From: Streptomyces sp. NBC_01497
GTDB taxonomy: Bacteria; Actinomycetota; Actinomycetes; Streptomycetales; Streptomycetaceae
Assembly (NCBI RefSeq): GCF_036250695.1
Contig: NZ_CP109427.1
Coordinates: forward strand, 6,076,001-6,140,000
Length of the DNA stretch: 64,000 nt
Reading direction: 5' to 3'
Shown: in pieces, positions 35,459 through 44,281 of the stretch
How the letters are laid out: every line of letters begins with the position of its first letter
Numbering within the stretch: the first letter of the stretch is position 1
Translations under genes and position numbers: made by a program
The notes under the pieces: model-generated
Database searches by the model: none
The model's input: only the letters and a program-made list of their open reading frames with translations
Told to the model about the DNA's origin: nothing

Positions 35459-36238
35459 ATGAGCGGTGTGATGAAGCGTATGGGGATGATCTTCCGCGCG
35501 AAGGCCAACAAGGCCCTGGACAGGGCCGAGGACCCGCGGGAGACACTTGATTACTCCTACCAGAAGCAGCTGGAACTGCTGCAGAAGGTGCGCCGGGGTG
35601 TGGCGGACGTGGCCACGTCGCGCAAGCGCCTCGAATTGCAGCTGAGCCAGCTCCAGGGGCAGTCGACCAAGCTGGAGGAGCAGGGCCGCAAGGCGCTCGC
35701 CCTCGGACGCGAGGACCTCGCGCGCGAGGCGCTGTCCCGCAAGGCGGCGCTGCAGCAGCAGGTCTCCGACCTGGAGACGCAGCACCAGACGCTGCAGGGC
35801 GAGGAGGAGAAGCTGACGCTCGCGGCGCAGCGCCTCCAGTCCAAGGTGGACGCCTTCCGTACGAAGAAGGAGACCATCAAGGCGACGTACACGGCGGCCC
35901 AGGCGCAGACCCGGATCGCCGAGTCGTTCTCCGGCATCTCCGAGGAGATGGGCGACGTCGGCCTGGCGATCCAGCGCGCCGAGGACAAGACGGCGCAGCT
36001 CCAGGCGAGGGCCGGCGCGATCGACGAGCTGCTGGCGTCCGGCGCCCTCGACGACCAGTCGGGCCTGGCGAAGGACGACATCGCGACCGAGCTGGACCGG
36101 ATCTCCGGCGGTTCGGACGTGGAGCTGGAGCTCCAGCGCATGAAGGCGGAGCTCGCGGGCGGTTCGTCCGCCCCGCAGGCCATTGAGGGCGGCGCGGAGC
36201 AGGGCGACGCGCAGCGGCCGAACTTCGACAAGGGCTGA
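35459..36238 (+). CDS. pspA: PspA/IM30 family membrane-stress protein
   Basis: 259 residues. It begins with the amphipathic helix MKRMGMIFRAKANKALDRAEDPRETLDYSYQKQLELLQKVRRGVADV and is then almost wholly coiled coil (about residues 30-220, rich in Gln, Glu, Lys and Arg heptads), with a variable Gly/Ala-rich tail. PspA proteins polymerise on damaged membranes to preserve integrity. The ATG at 35459 lacks a clear Shine-Dalgarno; an in-frame GTG/ATG four codons on is an alternative. pspAA follows after 8 bp, then a sensor kinase and response regulator in the same direction. Confidence 0.94.
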   Translation: MSGVMKRMGMIFRAKANKALDRAEDPRETLDYSYQKQLELLQKVRRGVADVATSRKRLELQLSQLQGQSTKLEEQGRKALALGREDLAREALSRKAALQQQVSDLETQHQTLQGEEEKLTLAAQRLQSKVDAFRTKKETIKATYTAAQAQTRIAESFSGISEEMGDVGLAIQRAEDKTAQLQARAGAIDELLASGALDDQSGLAKDDIATELDRISGGSDVELELQRMKAELAGGSSAPQAIEGGAEQGDAQRPNFDKG

Positions 36239-36246
36239 GGCGCGTC

Positions 36247-36531
36247 ATGATCGTACGGATCATGGGGGAAGGTCAGGCCAGGATCGCGGAAAGTCACCTG
36301 GCGGAGCTGGACGAGCTGGACGACCAGCTGCTGGCCGAGGTCAAGGGCGGTGACGAGGCGGGCTTCCGCCGCACGCTCACCGCACTGCTCGACCGGGTCC
36401 GGGAGCTCGGCGAACCGTTGCCCGACGACTCGCTCCAGCCGTCGGATCTCATCCTGCCCGCAGGTGAGGCCACGCTCGAACAGGTGCGGGACCTGTTGAG
36501 CGACGAGGGCCTGATCCCTTCGTCCATCTGA
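36247..36531 (+). CDS. pspAA: PspA-associated protein PspAA
   Basis: 94 residues. MIVRIMGEGQARI, LDELDDQLLAEVKGGDEAGFRRTLTALLDRVRELGEPLPDDSLQPSDLILP and LLSDEGLIPSSI are characteristic of the small PspAA family always found beside pspA in actinobacteria. It is acidic, soluble, and presumed to be a PspA partner or regulator. It begins 8 bp after the pspA stop, so the two are co-transcribed; the kinase gene begins 20 bp downstream. Confidence 0.92.
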   Translation: MIVRIMGEGQARIAESHLAELDELDDQLLAEVKGGDEAGFRRTLTALLDRVRELGEPLPDDSLQPSDLILPAGEATLEQVRDLLSDEGLIPSSI

Positions 36532-36551
36532 GCCGGCTGACCGACCACACC

Positions 36552-37988
36552 GTGCGTACTCCCCGCTCCAGCGACGTGACCGCCCCGCGCCCTGACGGCG
36601 CGGGGCGGCCCGCTGCCCGCGTCCGCGTGCCCGGCGACGCTCCCGGGGCGCGGCCGCCCGCCCCGCGTGCCGGGGCCGCCGCATCGCGAGCCGCCACCCG
36701 CCCCCTCGGCCCGCGCGCCGCGGCGGACGGTACGGGGGAGCCCGCGAGCCGTGAGTCCGCCGCCCCCGCGACCGGCGCGCTGCTGCGCGCACGCTGCTGG
36801 TCCCGGGCCCATCCCACCGGGCCCGACGTGGGAATCGCCCTCGCCGTCCTGATCTGCATGTTCGGTACGGCCTTCGCACACCCGCGCGGCCACCGGGGCT
36901 TCACCGCGCCCATCGAGGTGCATCCGCCGGGCGCGCTCGGCATCGTGCTGATGACGCTCGCCGCGGCGGCGCTCGTGCTGCGCCGGCGCCGCCCGCGCTC
37001 CGTACTCCTCGTCACCGTCGGGCTCACCGTGCTCGACCTTGCCGTCGGCCGGCCGAACGCGCCCGTGGCCTTCACCGTCGTCGTCGCTCTCTTCACCCTC
37101 GCGGCGCACACCGACCGGCCCACCACCTGGCGGGTCGGCCTGCTCACGATGGGCGTGCTGACGGCCGCCGCCATGGCCTTCGGTTCCGGGCCCTGGTACT
37201 CCCAGCAGAACCTGGGCGTCTTCGCGTGGACCGGGATGGGGGCAGCGGCGGGCGACGCCGTCCGCAGCCGCCGCGCGTTCATAGACGCGATGCGGGAGCG
37301 CGCCGAACGCGCCGAACGCACCCGCGAGGAGGAGGCCGGGCGGCGCGTCGCCGAGGAGCGGCTGCGCATCGCCCGCGACCTGCACGACGTGGTCGCCCAC
37401 CACATCGCCCTGGTCAACGTCCAGGCCGGGGTCGCGGCGCACGTCATGGACAAGCGTCCCGACCAGGCCAAGGAGGCGCTGGCACACGTACGGGAAGCCA
37501 GCCGCAGCGCCATCGACGAGCTGCGCGCGACGGTCGGCCTGCTGCGCCAGTCCGGGGACCCCGAGGCGCCCACCGAACCGGCACCGGGCCTCGCGCAGCT
37601 CGACGCGCTCGTCGACACGTTCCGCTCCGCCGGGCTGCCGGTCAGGTGCCTGGTGGCGGACGAAGCCCCCCGGCTGCCCGCGGCCGTCGGCCTCGCCGCG
37701 TACCGCGTGGTCCAGGAGGCGCTGACGAACGTCCGCAAACACGCGGGCACGGGCGCCGGGGCCGAGGTCAGTGTGGTCCGCACGCCGACGGGCATCGAGG
37801 TCACCGTCCTGGACGACGGCGGCGCGGGTCCGCGCGAGCCCGCGCCGGGCGGCGGGCACGGCCTGCTCGGCATGCGGGAACGTGTCACCGCGCTCGGTGG
37901 CACCCTCGTCGCGGAACCCCGCTACGGGGGCGGCTTCCGGGTGCAGGCGATACTGCCGGTGCAGCCACGAGAAGGGGAGCGCGCGTGA
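36552..37988 (+). CDS. NarL-family sensor histidine kinase
   Basis: 478 residues from GTG 36552. A long Ala/Pro/Arg-rich cytoplasmic N-terminus (about 1-90) is followed by four membrane helices (roughly 93-110, 127-145, 150-165 and 170-215 region), a HisKA_3 dimerisation domain with phospho-acceptor His278 in RIARDLHDVVAHHI, and an HATPase_c domain (RVVQEALTNVRKHAG, DDGGAG, GGHGLLGMRERV). The signal is unknown; location right after pspA-pspAA suggests cell-envelope stress. Its stop overlaps the regulator start (GTGA). Confidence 0.94.
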   Translation: MRTPRSSDVTAPRPDGAGRPAARVRVPGDAPGARPPAPRAGAAASRAATRPLGPRAAADGTGEPASRESAAPATGALLRARCWSRAHPTGPDVGIALAVLICMFGTAFAHPRGHRGFTAPIEVHPPGALGIVLMTLAAAALVLRRRRPRSVLLVTVGLTVLDLAVGRPNAPVAFTVVVALFTLAAHTDRPTTWRVGLLTMGVLTAAAMAFGSGPWYSQQNLGVFAWTGMGAAAGDAVRSRRAFIDAMRERAERAERTREEEAGRRVAEERLRIARDLHDVVAHHIALVNVQAGVAAHVMDKRPDQAKEALAHVREASRSAIDELRATVGLLRQSGDPEAPTEPAPGLAQLDALVDTFRSAGLPVRCLVADEAPRLPAAVGLAAYRVVQEALTNVRKHAGTGAGAEVSVVRTPTGIEVTVLDDGGAGPREPAPGGGHGLLGMRERVTALGGTLVAEPRYGGGFRVQAILPVQPREGERA

Positions 37989-38671
37989 CGATCAGGGTCC
38001 TGCTCGCGGACGACCAGGCGCTGCTCCGCAGCGCCTTTCGGGTCCTGGTCGACTCGGAGCCGGACATGGAGGTCGTGGCGGAGGCCGCCGACGGCGCACA
38101 GGCCGTCGCGCTCGCCCGTTCCGAGAAGGCCGACGTGGTCCTCATGGACATCCGCATGCCCGGCACGGACGGGCTCGCCGCGACCCGGATGATCAGCGCG
38201 GACCCCGAACTCGCCGGGGTGCACGTGGTGATGCTGACCACCTTCGAGGTGGACGAGTACGTGGTGCAGTCGCTGCGCGCCGGCGCGTCGGGATTCCTCG
38301 GCAAGGGCGCGGAGCCGGTGGAACTGCTCAACGCGATCCGCATCGCGGCGGCGGGCGAGGCGCTGCTGTCGCCCCTCGCGACCAAGGGCCTGATCGCTTC
38401 CTTCCTCGCGCAGCGCGGCCCGGACGACGGCCGCGAGGGGTCGGCCGCGCACGCGGACCGGCTGGCCACGCTGACCGTGCGCGAGCGGGAGGTGCTGGGC
38501 CTGGTGGCAGGCGGCCACTCCAACGACGAGATCGCCGAGCGCCTCGTGGTCAGCCCCCTCACCGTGAAGACGCACGTCAACCGGGCCATGGCCAAACTCG
38601 GCGCCCGCGACAGGGCGCAATTGGTGGTATTCGCGTACGAATCAGGGCTGGTGCGTCCGAGGGTGGAGTAG
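37985..38671 (+). CDS. LuxR/NarL-type response regulator
   Basis: 228 residues. Receiver domain with Asp9/Asp10 and phospho-acceptor Asp55 (VVLMDIRMPGTDG), Thr in MLTTF, Lys in FLGKGAEP; C-terminal LuxR HTH (LTVREREVLGLVAGGHSNDEIAERLVVSPLTVKTHVNRAMAKLGARDRAQLV). The GTG start shares 4 nt with the kinase stop, so the pair is translationally coupled. The RND transporter gene 234 bp downstream is a possible target by proximity only. Confidence 0.95.
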   Translation: MTIRVLLADDQALLRSAFRVLVDSEPDMEVVAEAADGAQAVALARSEKADVVLMDIRMPGTDGLAATRMISADPELAGVHVVMLTTFEVDEYVVQSLRAGASGFLGKGAEPVELLNAIRIAAAGEALLSPLATKGLIASFLAQRGPDDGREGSAAHADRLATLTVREREVLGLVAGGHSNDEIAERLVVSPLTVKTHVNRAMAKLGARDRAQLVVFAYESGLVRPRVE

Positions 38672-38861
38672 TACTCCGCCGCCGTGTACTGCAGGCGCGG
38701 TACGCGGCGACCTCCGGAAATGGACCTGCGGCGGACGGAAACGCCCCTTTCCATGCCTGATCGTGTAGAGGGGCCGGATCGCCGCTCGGCCCCCGACGGC
38801 CGGCCGGCGCGTCACCACCCGTCACCGCCGCCCGCCCACCTGCCGTTCCACACGGCCGCGT

Positions 38862-38887
38862 AGACGCAGCACGCAGACGCAGCACGC
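38862..38887 (+). repeat. Two perfect 13-bp direct repeats before the RND gene
   Basis: AGACGCAGCACGC occurs twice in tandem (38862-38874, 38875-38887), followed by a partial ACAC. It ends 18 bp before the ATG of the transporter, in the leader or promoter region. Confidence 0.6.
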
Positions 38888-38905
38888 ACACAGAAGAGAG
38901 ACCCC

Positions 38906-41900
38906 ATGTCCTGGCTGTCCAGGTTCAGCCTCAGACAACGGGCCCTGATAGGCCTGATGTCGATCATCGCCCTCGTGTTCGGCGCGATAGCGATACCGCA
39001 GCTGAAGCAGCAGCTGTTGCCGCCCATCGACCTGCCGCTGGTGTCGGTGGTGGCTCCCTACCAGGGTGCGTCTCCCGACGTGGTCGAGAAGCAGGTGGCC
39101 GAGCCGCTGGAGAACGCCATCAAGGCGGTCGACGGTGTGAGCAGTGTCACCTCCACCTCCAGCGAGGGCAGTGCCACCGTCGTCGCGAGCTTCGGCTTCG
39201 GCTCGTCCGGCACCAAGCAGCTCGTCGCCGACATCCAGCAGGCCGTCAACCGCGCCTCCAACCAGCTTCCGGAGAGCGTCGACCCGCAGGTCCTCGCGGG
39301 ATCCACGGACGACCTGCCGACGGTGGTGCTCGCCGTCACCTCGACCAAGGACCAGCAGGCGCTCGCCGACCAGCTCGACCGTACGGTCGTGCCCGACCTC
39401 CAGGGCATCGACGGCGTCGGCCAGGTCAACGTCGACGGGGTGCGCGACCTGCAGGTCGCCGTCACACCCGACCCGAAGAAGCTCGCCGAGGCGGGCCTGA
39501 CCGCGGGATCGGTCTCCGACGCGCTCAAGGCCGGCGGCGTGCCCGTGCCGGCAGGGTCGTTCGCCGAGGACGGCAAGAGCCGTACCGTGCAGGTCGGCAC
39601 CGGTTTCACCTCGCTCAAGCAGATCCAGAACCTTGAGGTCTCGCCCGCGGCGGCCCCCGGCACCGCGCCCGGCAAGCCCGTACGTCTCGGTGACATCGCC
39701 ACCGTCGCGCAGCGGCCGGCGGCGCAGACCGCGCTGACCCGTACGGACGGCCGGCCCAGCCTCGCCGTCAACATCACCATGGACTCGCAGGACGGCAGCG
39801 CCGTCTCGATCTCCAACGCGGTCCAGGACAAACTGCCCCACCTGCGCGACCAGCTGGGCTCCGGCACGAAGATCGTCGTCGCGAGCGACCAGGGCCCCGC
39901 GGTCTCCAAGTCGATCTCCGGCCTGACCACCGAGGGCGCCCTCGGCCTGGTCTTCGCGGTGATCGTGATCCTGCTGTTCCTGGCGTCGCTCAGGTCGACG
40001 CTGGTCACCGCGATCTCCATCCCGCTGTCCGTCGTCATCGCGCTGATCGTGCTGTGGATCGACGGCCAGACGCTGAACGTCCTCAGCCTGGGCGGTCTGA
40101 CCATCGCCATCGGCCGCGTCGTCGACGACTCGATCGTGGTCCTGGAGAACATCAAGAGACACCTCGGCTACGGCGAGGAGCGCCACACGGCGATCGTCAA
40201 CGCCGTCAAGGAGGTCGCGGGCGCGGTCACCGCCTCCACCCTGACCACCGTCGCGGTGTTCCTGCCCATCGGCCTGGTCGGCGGCATCGTCGGCGAACTG
40301 TTCGGATCGTTCTCCCTGACCGTGACGGCCGCGCTGCTCGCCTCGCTGCTCGTGTCGCTGACGGCCGTGCCTGTCCTGTCCTACTGGTTCCTGCGGCCCC
40401 CCAAGGGCACGAAGGGCATCAGCGAGGACGAGGCCCGCCGCCTGGCCGAGGAGAAGGAGAGCAACAGCAGGCTCCAGCGCGCCTATGTGCCGGTGCTCCG
40501 CTGGGCCACCCGCAAGCGCCTCACCAGCGTGCTGATCGCCGTGGTGATCCTCGTCGGCACCCTCGGCATGTCGAGCTTCCTGAAGACCAACTTCTTCGAC
40601 AACAGCGACCAGGACGTCCTCTCGATCAGCCAGAAGCTGGCGCCCGGCACCAGCCTGGCGACGACGAACGAAGCCGCGAAGAAGGTCGAGAAGGTCCTCG
40701 CGGACCTGGACCAGGTCAAGGACTACCAGGTCACCGTCGGCACCTCCGGCTTCCAGGCCGCCCTCGGCGGCGCCGCGGGCACCAACCAGGCCAGCTACCA
40801 GGTGACCGTCAAGGACGCCTCGCAGTACGAGAAGACGCAGAGCGCCATCGAGGACAAGCTGCGCGGCCTCAAGGGTGTCGGCGCCACGACGGTCTCCGCG
40901 GGCGGCGGCTTCGGCAGCTCGGACCTGAGCGTCACGGTCAAGGCCGGCGACTCGGCGACGCTGAAGAAGGCGTCCGACCTGGTGACGGCCGCGGTCGGTA
41001 CGCTCAGCCACGTCACCGACGTGCAGAGCGACCTGTCGCAGTCCATTCCGCGCGTCTCCGTCACCGCCAACGACAAGGCGGCGGACGCCGGGTACAACAA
41101 CGCGACGCTGGGCGCCGCCGTGGCGCAGGCCGTCAGCGGCACGAAGTCCGGCACCGCGATCCTGGACGACACCGAGCGCGACGTGGTGGTCACCTCGAAG
41201 CAGCCGGCGACGACCGTCGCGCAGCTCAAGGACCTGCCCCTCGGCCCGGTGAAGCTGGGTCAGATCGCCGATGTGAAGGTCGTACCGGGGCCGGTCTCCA
41301 TGACGCGGATCGACGGCAACCGCGCCGCCACCGTCACGGCCCGTCCGACCGGTGACAACACCGGCTCGGTCAGCAGCGCGCTCCAGTCCAAGGTGAAGGC
41401 GCTGAAGCTGCCGTCGGGCGCCACCGCGTCCATCGGCGGTGTGACGTCGGACCAGAGCGACGCGTTCAAGAAGCTCGGCCTCGCCATGCTGGCCGCGGTC
41501 GCGATCGTGTTCATGCTGCTGGTCGGCACCTTCAGGTCCCTGGTCCAGCCGCTGATCCTGCTGGTCTCGATCCCGTTCGCGGCGACCGGCGCGCTCGGCC
41601 TGCTGCTGGTGACGGGCACCCCGCTCGGTGTGCCCACCATGATCGGCATGCTGATGCTGATCGGCATCGTGGTCACCAACGCGATCGTGCTGATCGACCT
41701 CATCAACCAGTACAGATCGCGCGGGTTCGGTGTGGTCGAGGCGGTCATCGAGGGTGGCAGGCACCGGCTGCGCCCGATCCTGATGACGGCGCTCGCCACG
41801 ATCTTCGCGCTGCTTCCGATGGCGCTCGGGGTCACCGGCGAGGGCGGCTTCATCGCCCAGCCGCTGGCGGTGGTCGTGATCGGCGGCCTGATCTCCTCGA

Positions 41901-42055
41901 CGCTGCTGACCCTGCTGCTCGTGCCGACGCTCTATGCGATGGTCGAGCTGCGCAAGGAGCGCCGCGCGAAGAAGAAGGCCGCCGGGAGCGGCGGCGACGC
42001 GGAGCCGCGGTCCGACGCGCAGGGCGGGCGGGTCCGGCAGGACGCGCACGCCTGA
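38906..42055 (+). CDS. RND-family (AcrB/SwrC-type) efflux transporter
   Basis: 1049 residues, full length for the AcrB superfamily. N-terminal helix (RQRALIGLMSIIALVFGAIAIP), first porter domain, a central bundle of helices with the proton-relay motif GGLTIAIGRVVDDSIVVLENIKRH (Asp-Asp pair in TM4), hydrophilic second domain, then the last helix bundle (LAMLAAVAIVFMLLVGTFRSLVQPLILLVSIPFAATGALGLLL, TPLGVPTMIGMLMLIGIVVTNAIVLIDLINQYR). It resembles B. subtilis SwrC more than MmpL proteins. No adaptor or outer-membrane partner is adjacent, as expected in a Gram-positive. AGAGAG precedes ATG 38906. Confidence 0.94.
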   Translation: MSWLSRFSLRQRALIGLMSIIALVFGAIAIPQLKQQLLPPIDLPLVSVVAPYQGASPDVVEKQVAEPLENAIKAVDGVSSVTSTSSEGSATVVASFGFGSSGTKQLVADIQQAVNRASNQLPESVDPQVLAGSTDDLPTVVLAVTSTKDQQALADQLDRTVVPDLQGIDGVGQVNVDGVRDLQVAVTPDPKKLAEAGLTAGSVSDALKAGGVPVPAGSFAEDGKSRTVQVGTGFTSLKQIQNLEVSPAAAPGTAPGKPVRLGDIATVAQRPAAQTALTRTDGRPSLAVNITMDSQDGSAVSISNAVQDKLPHLRDQLGSGTKIVVASDQGPAVSKSISGLTTEGALGLVFAVIVILLFLASLRSTLVTAISIPLSVVIALIVLWIDGQTLNVLSLGGLTIAIGRVVDDSIVVLENIKRHLGYGEERHTAIVNAVKEVAGAVTASTLTTVAVFLPIGLVGGIVGELFGSFSLTVTAALLASLLVSLTAVPVLSYWFLRPPKGTKGISEDEARRLAEEKESNSRLQRAYVPVLRWATRKRLTSVLIAVVILVGTLGMSSFLKTNFFDNSDQDVLSISQKLAPGTSLATTNEAAKKVEKVLADLDQVKDYQVTVGTSGFQAALGGAAGTNQASYQVTVKDASQYEKTQSAIEDKLRGLKGVGATTVSAGGGFGSSDLSVTVKAGDSATLKKASDLVTAAVGTLSHVTDVQSDLSQSIPRVSVTANDKAADAGYNNATLGAAVAQAVSGTKSGTAILDDTERDVVVTSKQPATTVAQLKDLPLGPVKLGQIADVKVVPGPVSMTRIDGNRAATVTARPTGDNTGSVSSALQSKVKALKLPSGATASIGGVTSDQSDAFKKLGLAMLAAVAIVFMLLVGTFRSLVQPLILLVSIPFAATGALGLLLVTGTPLGVPTMIGMLMLIGIVVTNAIVLIDLINQYRSRGFGVVEAVIEGGRHRLRPILMTALATIFALLPMALGVTGEGGFIAQPLAVVVIGGLISSTLLTLLLVPTLYAMVELRKERRAKKKAAGSGGDAEPRSDAQGGRVRQDAHA

Positions 42056-42072
42056 CGCGGGCGGCCGTGGCG

Positions 42073-42116
42073 AAGGGGGTGCCCCCGGCGGATGTTTCCG
42101 CCGGGGGCACCCCCTT
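42073..42116. terminator. Bidirectional terminator
   Basis: Perfect 20-bp inverted repeat, 42073-42092 with 42097-42116, 4-nt loop TGTT, between the convergent RND and nadA genes; flanked by AA/TT. Confidence 0.9.
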
Positions 42117-42269
42117 GTGTCCCTGTGATGGCCGGTGGCCGGTGGCCGGTGGCAGCCCGGTCCCGCCCCTGTCGCCGTGCTGGGGGGTGGCAGCCCTGCT
42201 CCCGGCCGGCCGGTTCGCCCGGTTCCCGGTCCCCGTGGGTATCCCGCGGGCGCGGGCCGCGGGATACGG

Positions 42270-43457
42270 TTACGGCAGGGCGAGCATCTGCTCCAGGGCC
42301 AGTTGCGCGTAGTGCGCGGTGTCGGCGTCCACCCGGATCTGGTTGATCTCGTTGCCGTCCGCGAGCGACTCCAGCGTCCACACCAGGTGGGGCAGGTCGA
42401 TGCGGTTCATGGTGGAGCAGAAGCACACCGTGCGGTCCAGGAAGACGATCTCCTTGTCCTCGGCGGCGAATCGGTTCGCCAGCCGCCGTACGAGGTTCAG
42501 TTCGGTGCCCACGGCCCACTTCGACCCGGCGGGGGCCGCTTCCAGGGCCTTGATGATGTACTCGGTCGAGCCCACCTCGTCGGCGGCGGAGACGACTTCG
42601 TACTGGCACTCCGGGTGCACCAGGACGTTGACGCCGGGTATGCGCTCCCGGACCTCCCTGACCGAGTCCAGCGAGAAGCGGCCGTGCACGGAGCAGTGGC
42701 CGCGCCACAGGATCATCTTCGCGTCGCGCAGCTGCTGGGTGGTCAGGCCCCCGTTCGGCCGGTGCGGGTTGTAGACGACACAGTCCTGGAGGGACATGCC
42801 GAGGTCCCGTACCGCGGTGTTGCGGCCGAGGTGCTGGTCGGGCAGGAACAGCACCTTGTCGCCCTGCTCGAACGCCCAGTTCAGGGCTCGTTCCGCGTTG
42901 GACGACGTGCAGATCGTGCCGCCGTGCCGCCCGGTGAAGGCCTTGATGTCGGCCGAGGAGTTCATGTACGAGACGGGGACCACGCGGTCCGCCACGCCCG
43001 CGTCCGTCAGGACGTCCCAGCACTCCGCGACCTGCTCGGCGGTGGCCATGTCGGCCATGGAACAGCCCGCCGCGAGGTCGGGGAGGATGACCTTCTGCTC
43101 GGGGGCGGTCAGGATGTCCGCCGACTCCGCCATGAAGTGCACGCCGCAGAAGACGATGTACTCGGCGCCGGGGCGGGCCGCGGCGTCCCGCGCGAGCTTG
43201 AAGGAGTCGCCCGTCACATCGGCGAACTGGATGACCTCGTCGCGCTGGTAGTGGTGGCCGAGTACGAACACCCGGTCGCCGAGCCGCTCCTTGGCGGCGC
43301 GGGCGCGGGCCACGAGGTCGGGGTCGGAGGGGGCGGGCAGGTCGCCGGGACACTCGACCCCCCGCTCGCTGCGCGGGTCGGCCTCCCGGCCGAGCAGCAG
43401 CAGCGCCAGCGGTGTGGGCTGCACGTCGAGTTCCGTAAGGGGTTGGGCCGTGGTCAC
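42270..43457 (-). CDS. nadA: Quinolinate synthase
   Basis: 395 residues from GTG 43457 (GAAAGGG 8 nt upstream); GTG 43466 is in frame but too close to the ribosome-binding site. It condenses iminoaspartate with dihydroxyacetone phosphate to quinolinate for NAD synthesis. Motifs: VFVLGHHYQRDEVIQFADVTGDSFKLA, FCGVHFMAESADIL, the cluster cysteines in FCGVHF, VVYNPHRPNGGL and CFCSTMNRIDLPHLV, and VHPECQYEV. Three conserved Cys would hold the [4Fe-4S] cluster. nadB and nadC are not adjacent here. A palindrome lies in the promoter region shared with erpA. Confidence 0.95.
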   Translation of the reverse strand: MTTAQPLTELDVQPTPLALLLLGREADPRSERGVECPGDLPAPSDPDLVARARAAKERLGDRVFVLGHHYQRDEVIQFADVTGDSFKLARDAAARPGAEYIVFCGVHFMAESADILTAPEQKVILPDLAAGCSMADMATAEQVAECWDVLTDAGVADRVVPVSYMNSSADIKAFTGRHGGTICTSSNAERALNWAFEQGDKVLFLPDQHLGRNTAVRDLGMSLQDCVVYNPHRPNGGLTTQQLRDAKMILWRGHCSVHGRFSLDSVREVRERIPGVNVLVHPECQYEVVSAADEVGSTEYIIKALEAAPAGSKWAVGTELNLVRRLANRFAAEDKEIVFLDRTVCFCSTMNRIDLPHLVWTLESLADGNEINQIRVDADTAHYAQLALEQMLALP

Positions 43458-43794
43458 GTCACGCACCCTTTCTTCTCTGCGTACCGGAGTACTGCGTCAC
43501 GCCTTTTCGTCGGATTGACGCTATCTATCATATCCGCTTCGCGTCATATTGACGATGCGGATACCGTCGATGTGACGCGATCCCGGCCGGGTGAACCGGC
43601 GGAACAGGTACCCGCGCGTGCCCGGCGGCCCGGCGGCACCCGCCCCGAGGCGAACGGACCCCGCGGCCCGTCCCGTACCGGCGTGCGATGTGCGAGCATG
43701 AAGTGGGGAATGAGTACCGAGCCGTGGAATGAATCCGCGGCCACGCCGGTTTTCGCATTCGGCAAGCAGTCCGTACAACCCGGGAGAGAAGCAG
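43458..43794. promoter_or_regulatory. Divergent nadA-erpA control region with palindromes
   Basis: 337 bp. Near the nadA side is an AT-rich block with TATGAT on the minus strand (43527-43532), a likely nadA -10. A perfect palindrome CGTCA-TAT-TGACG lies at 43542-43554, and another TTGACGC (43515-43521) is oriented against GCGTCA at 43541-43546. The palindrome would overlap the -35 region of nadA, so a repressor of NAD synthesis is a natural guess. Confidence 0.6.
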
Positions 43795-44151
43795 ATGTCC
43801 GTATCGGACGAGACCACCACCGTGAGCGACGGCATCCTCCTGTCCGACGCCGCCGCGAGCAAGGTCAAGACCCTGCTCGACCAGGAGGGACGCGAGGATC
43901 TCGCGTTGCGCGTCGCCGTTCAGCCCGGTGGCTGCTCCGGCCTGCGTTACCAGCTGTTCTTCGACGAGCGATCGCTCGACGGCGACATCGTCAAGGACTT
44001 CGGCGGCGTCAAGGTCGTCACCGACCGCATGAGCGCCCCGTACCTGGGCGGTGCCTCGATCGACTTCGTCGACACGATCGAGAAGCAGGGCTTCACCATC
44101 GACAACCCGAACGCGACGGGTTCCTGCGCCTGCGGTGACTCCTTCCACTGA
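43795..44151 (+). CDS. erpA: HesB/IscA-type iron-sulfur carrier
   Basis: 118 residues, A-type carrier with the three conserved cysteines Cys47 (GGCSG), Cys111 and Cys113 (SCACGDSFH). It delivers Fe-S clusters to apo-proteins; NadA, LipA and QcrA encoded in this window all need such clusters. ATG 43795 follows GGGAGAG. It is divergent from nadA and terminates in a strong hairpin. Confidence 0.94.
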   Translation: MSVSDETTTVSDGILLSDAAASKVKTLLDQEGREDLALRVAVQPGGCSGLRYQLFFDERSLDGDIVKDFGGVKVVTDRMSAPYLGGASIDFVDTIEKQGFTIDNPNATGSCACGDSFH

Positions 44152-44168
44152 GTCATCCCGCGCGACCA

Positions 44169-44207
44169 CGAAAGGCGGCGGCCCCCTGTGGGGACCGCCG
44201 CCTTTCG
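44169..44207. terminator. Bidirectional terminator
   Basis: 18-bp stem (44169-44186 with 44190-44207, one G-U on the plus strand), 3-nt loop, AAA/TTT flanked, between convergent erpA and the membrane-anchored protein gene. Confidence 0.85.
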
Positions 44208-44281
44208 CATGCCCGCGTCCGCCGGGCCGGCACTCGCTCCGGCGCGGCGGCGGGAGATCCGCCCGGCCGCCGCGCCTGGCG

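Noticed and set aside
38822..42049. Minus-strand frame of 1075 codons opposite the RND transporter
   Set aside because: Antisense shadow of a full-length, motif-complete transporter.
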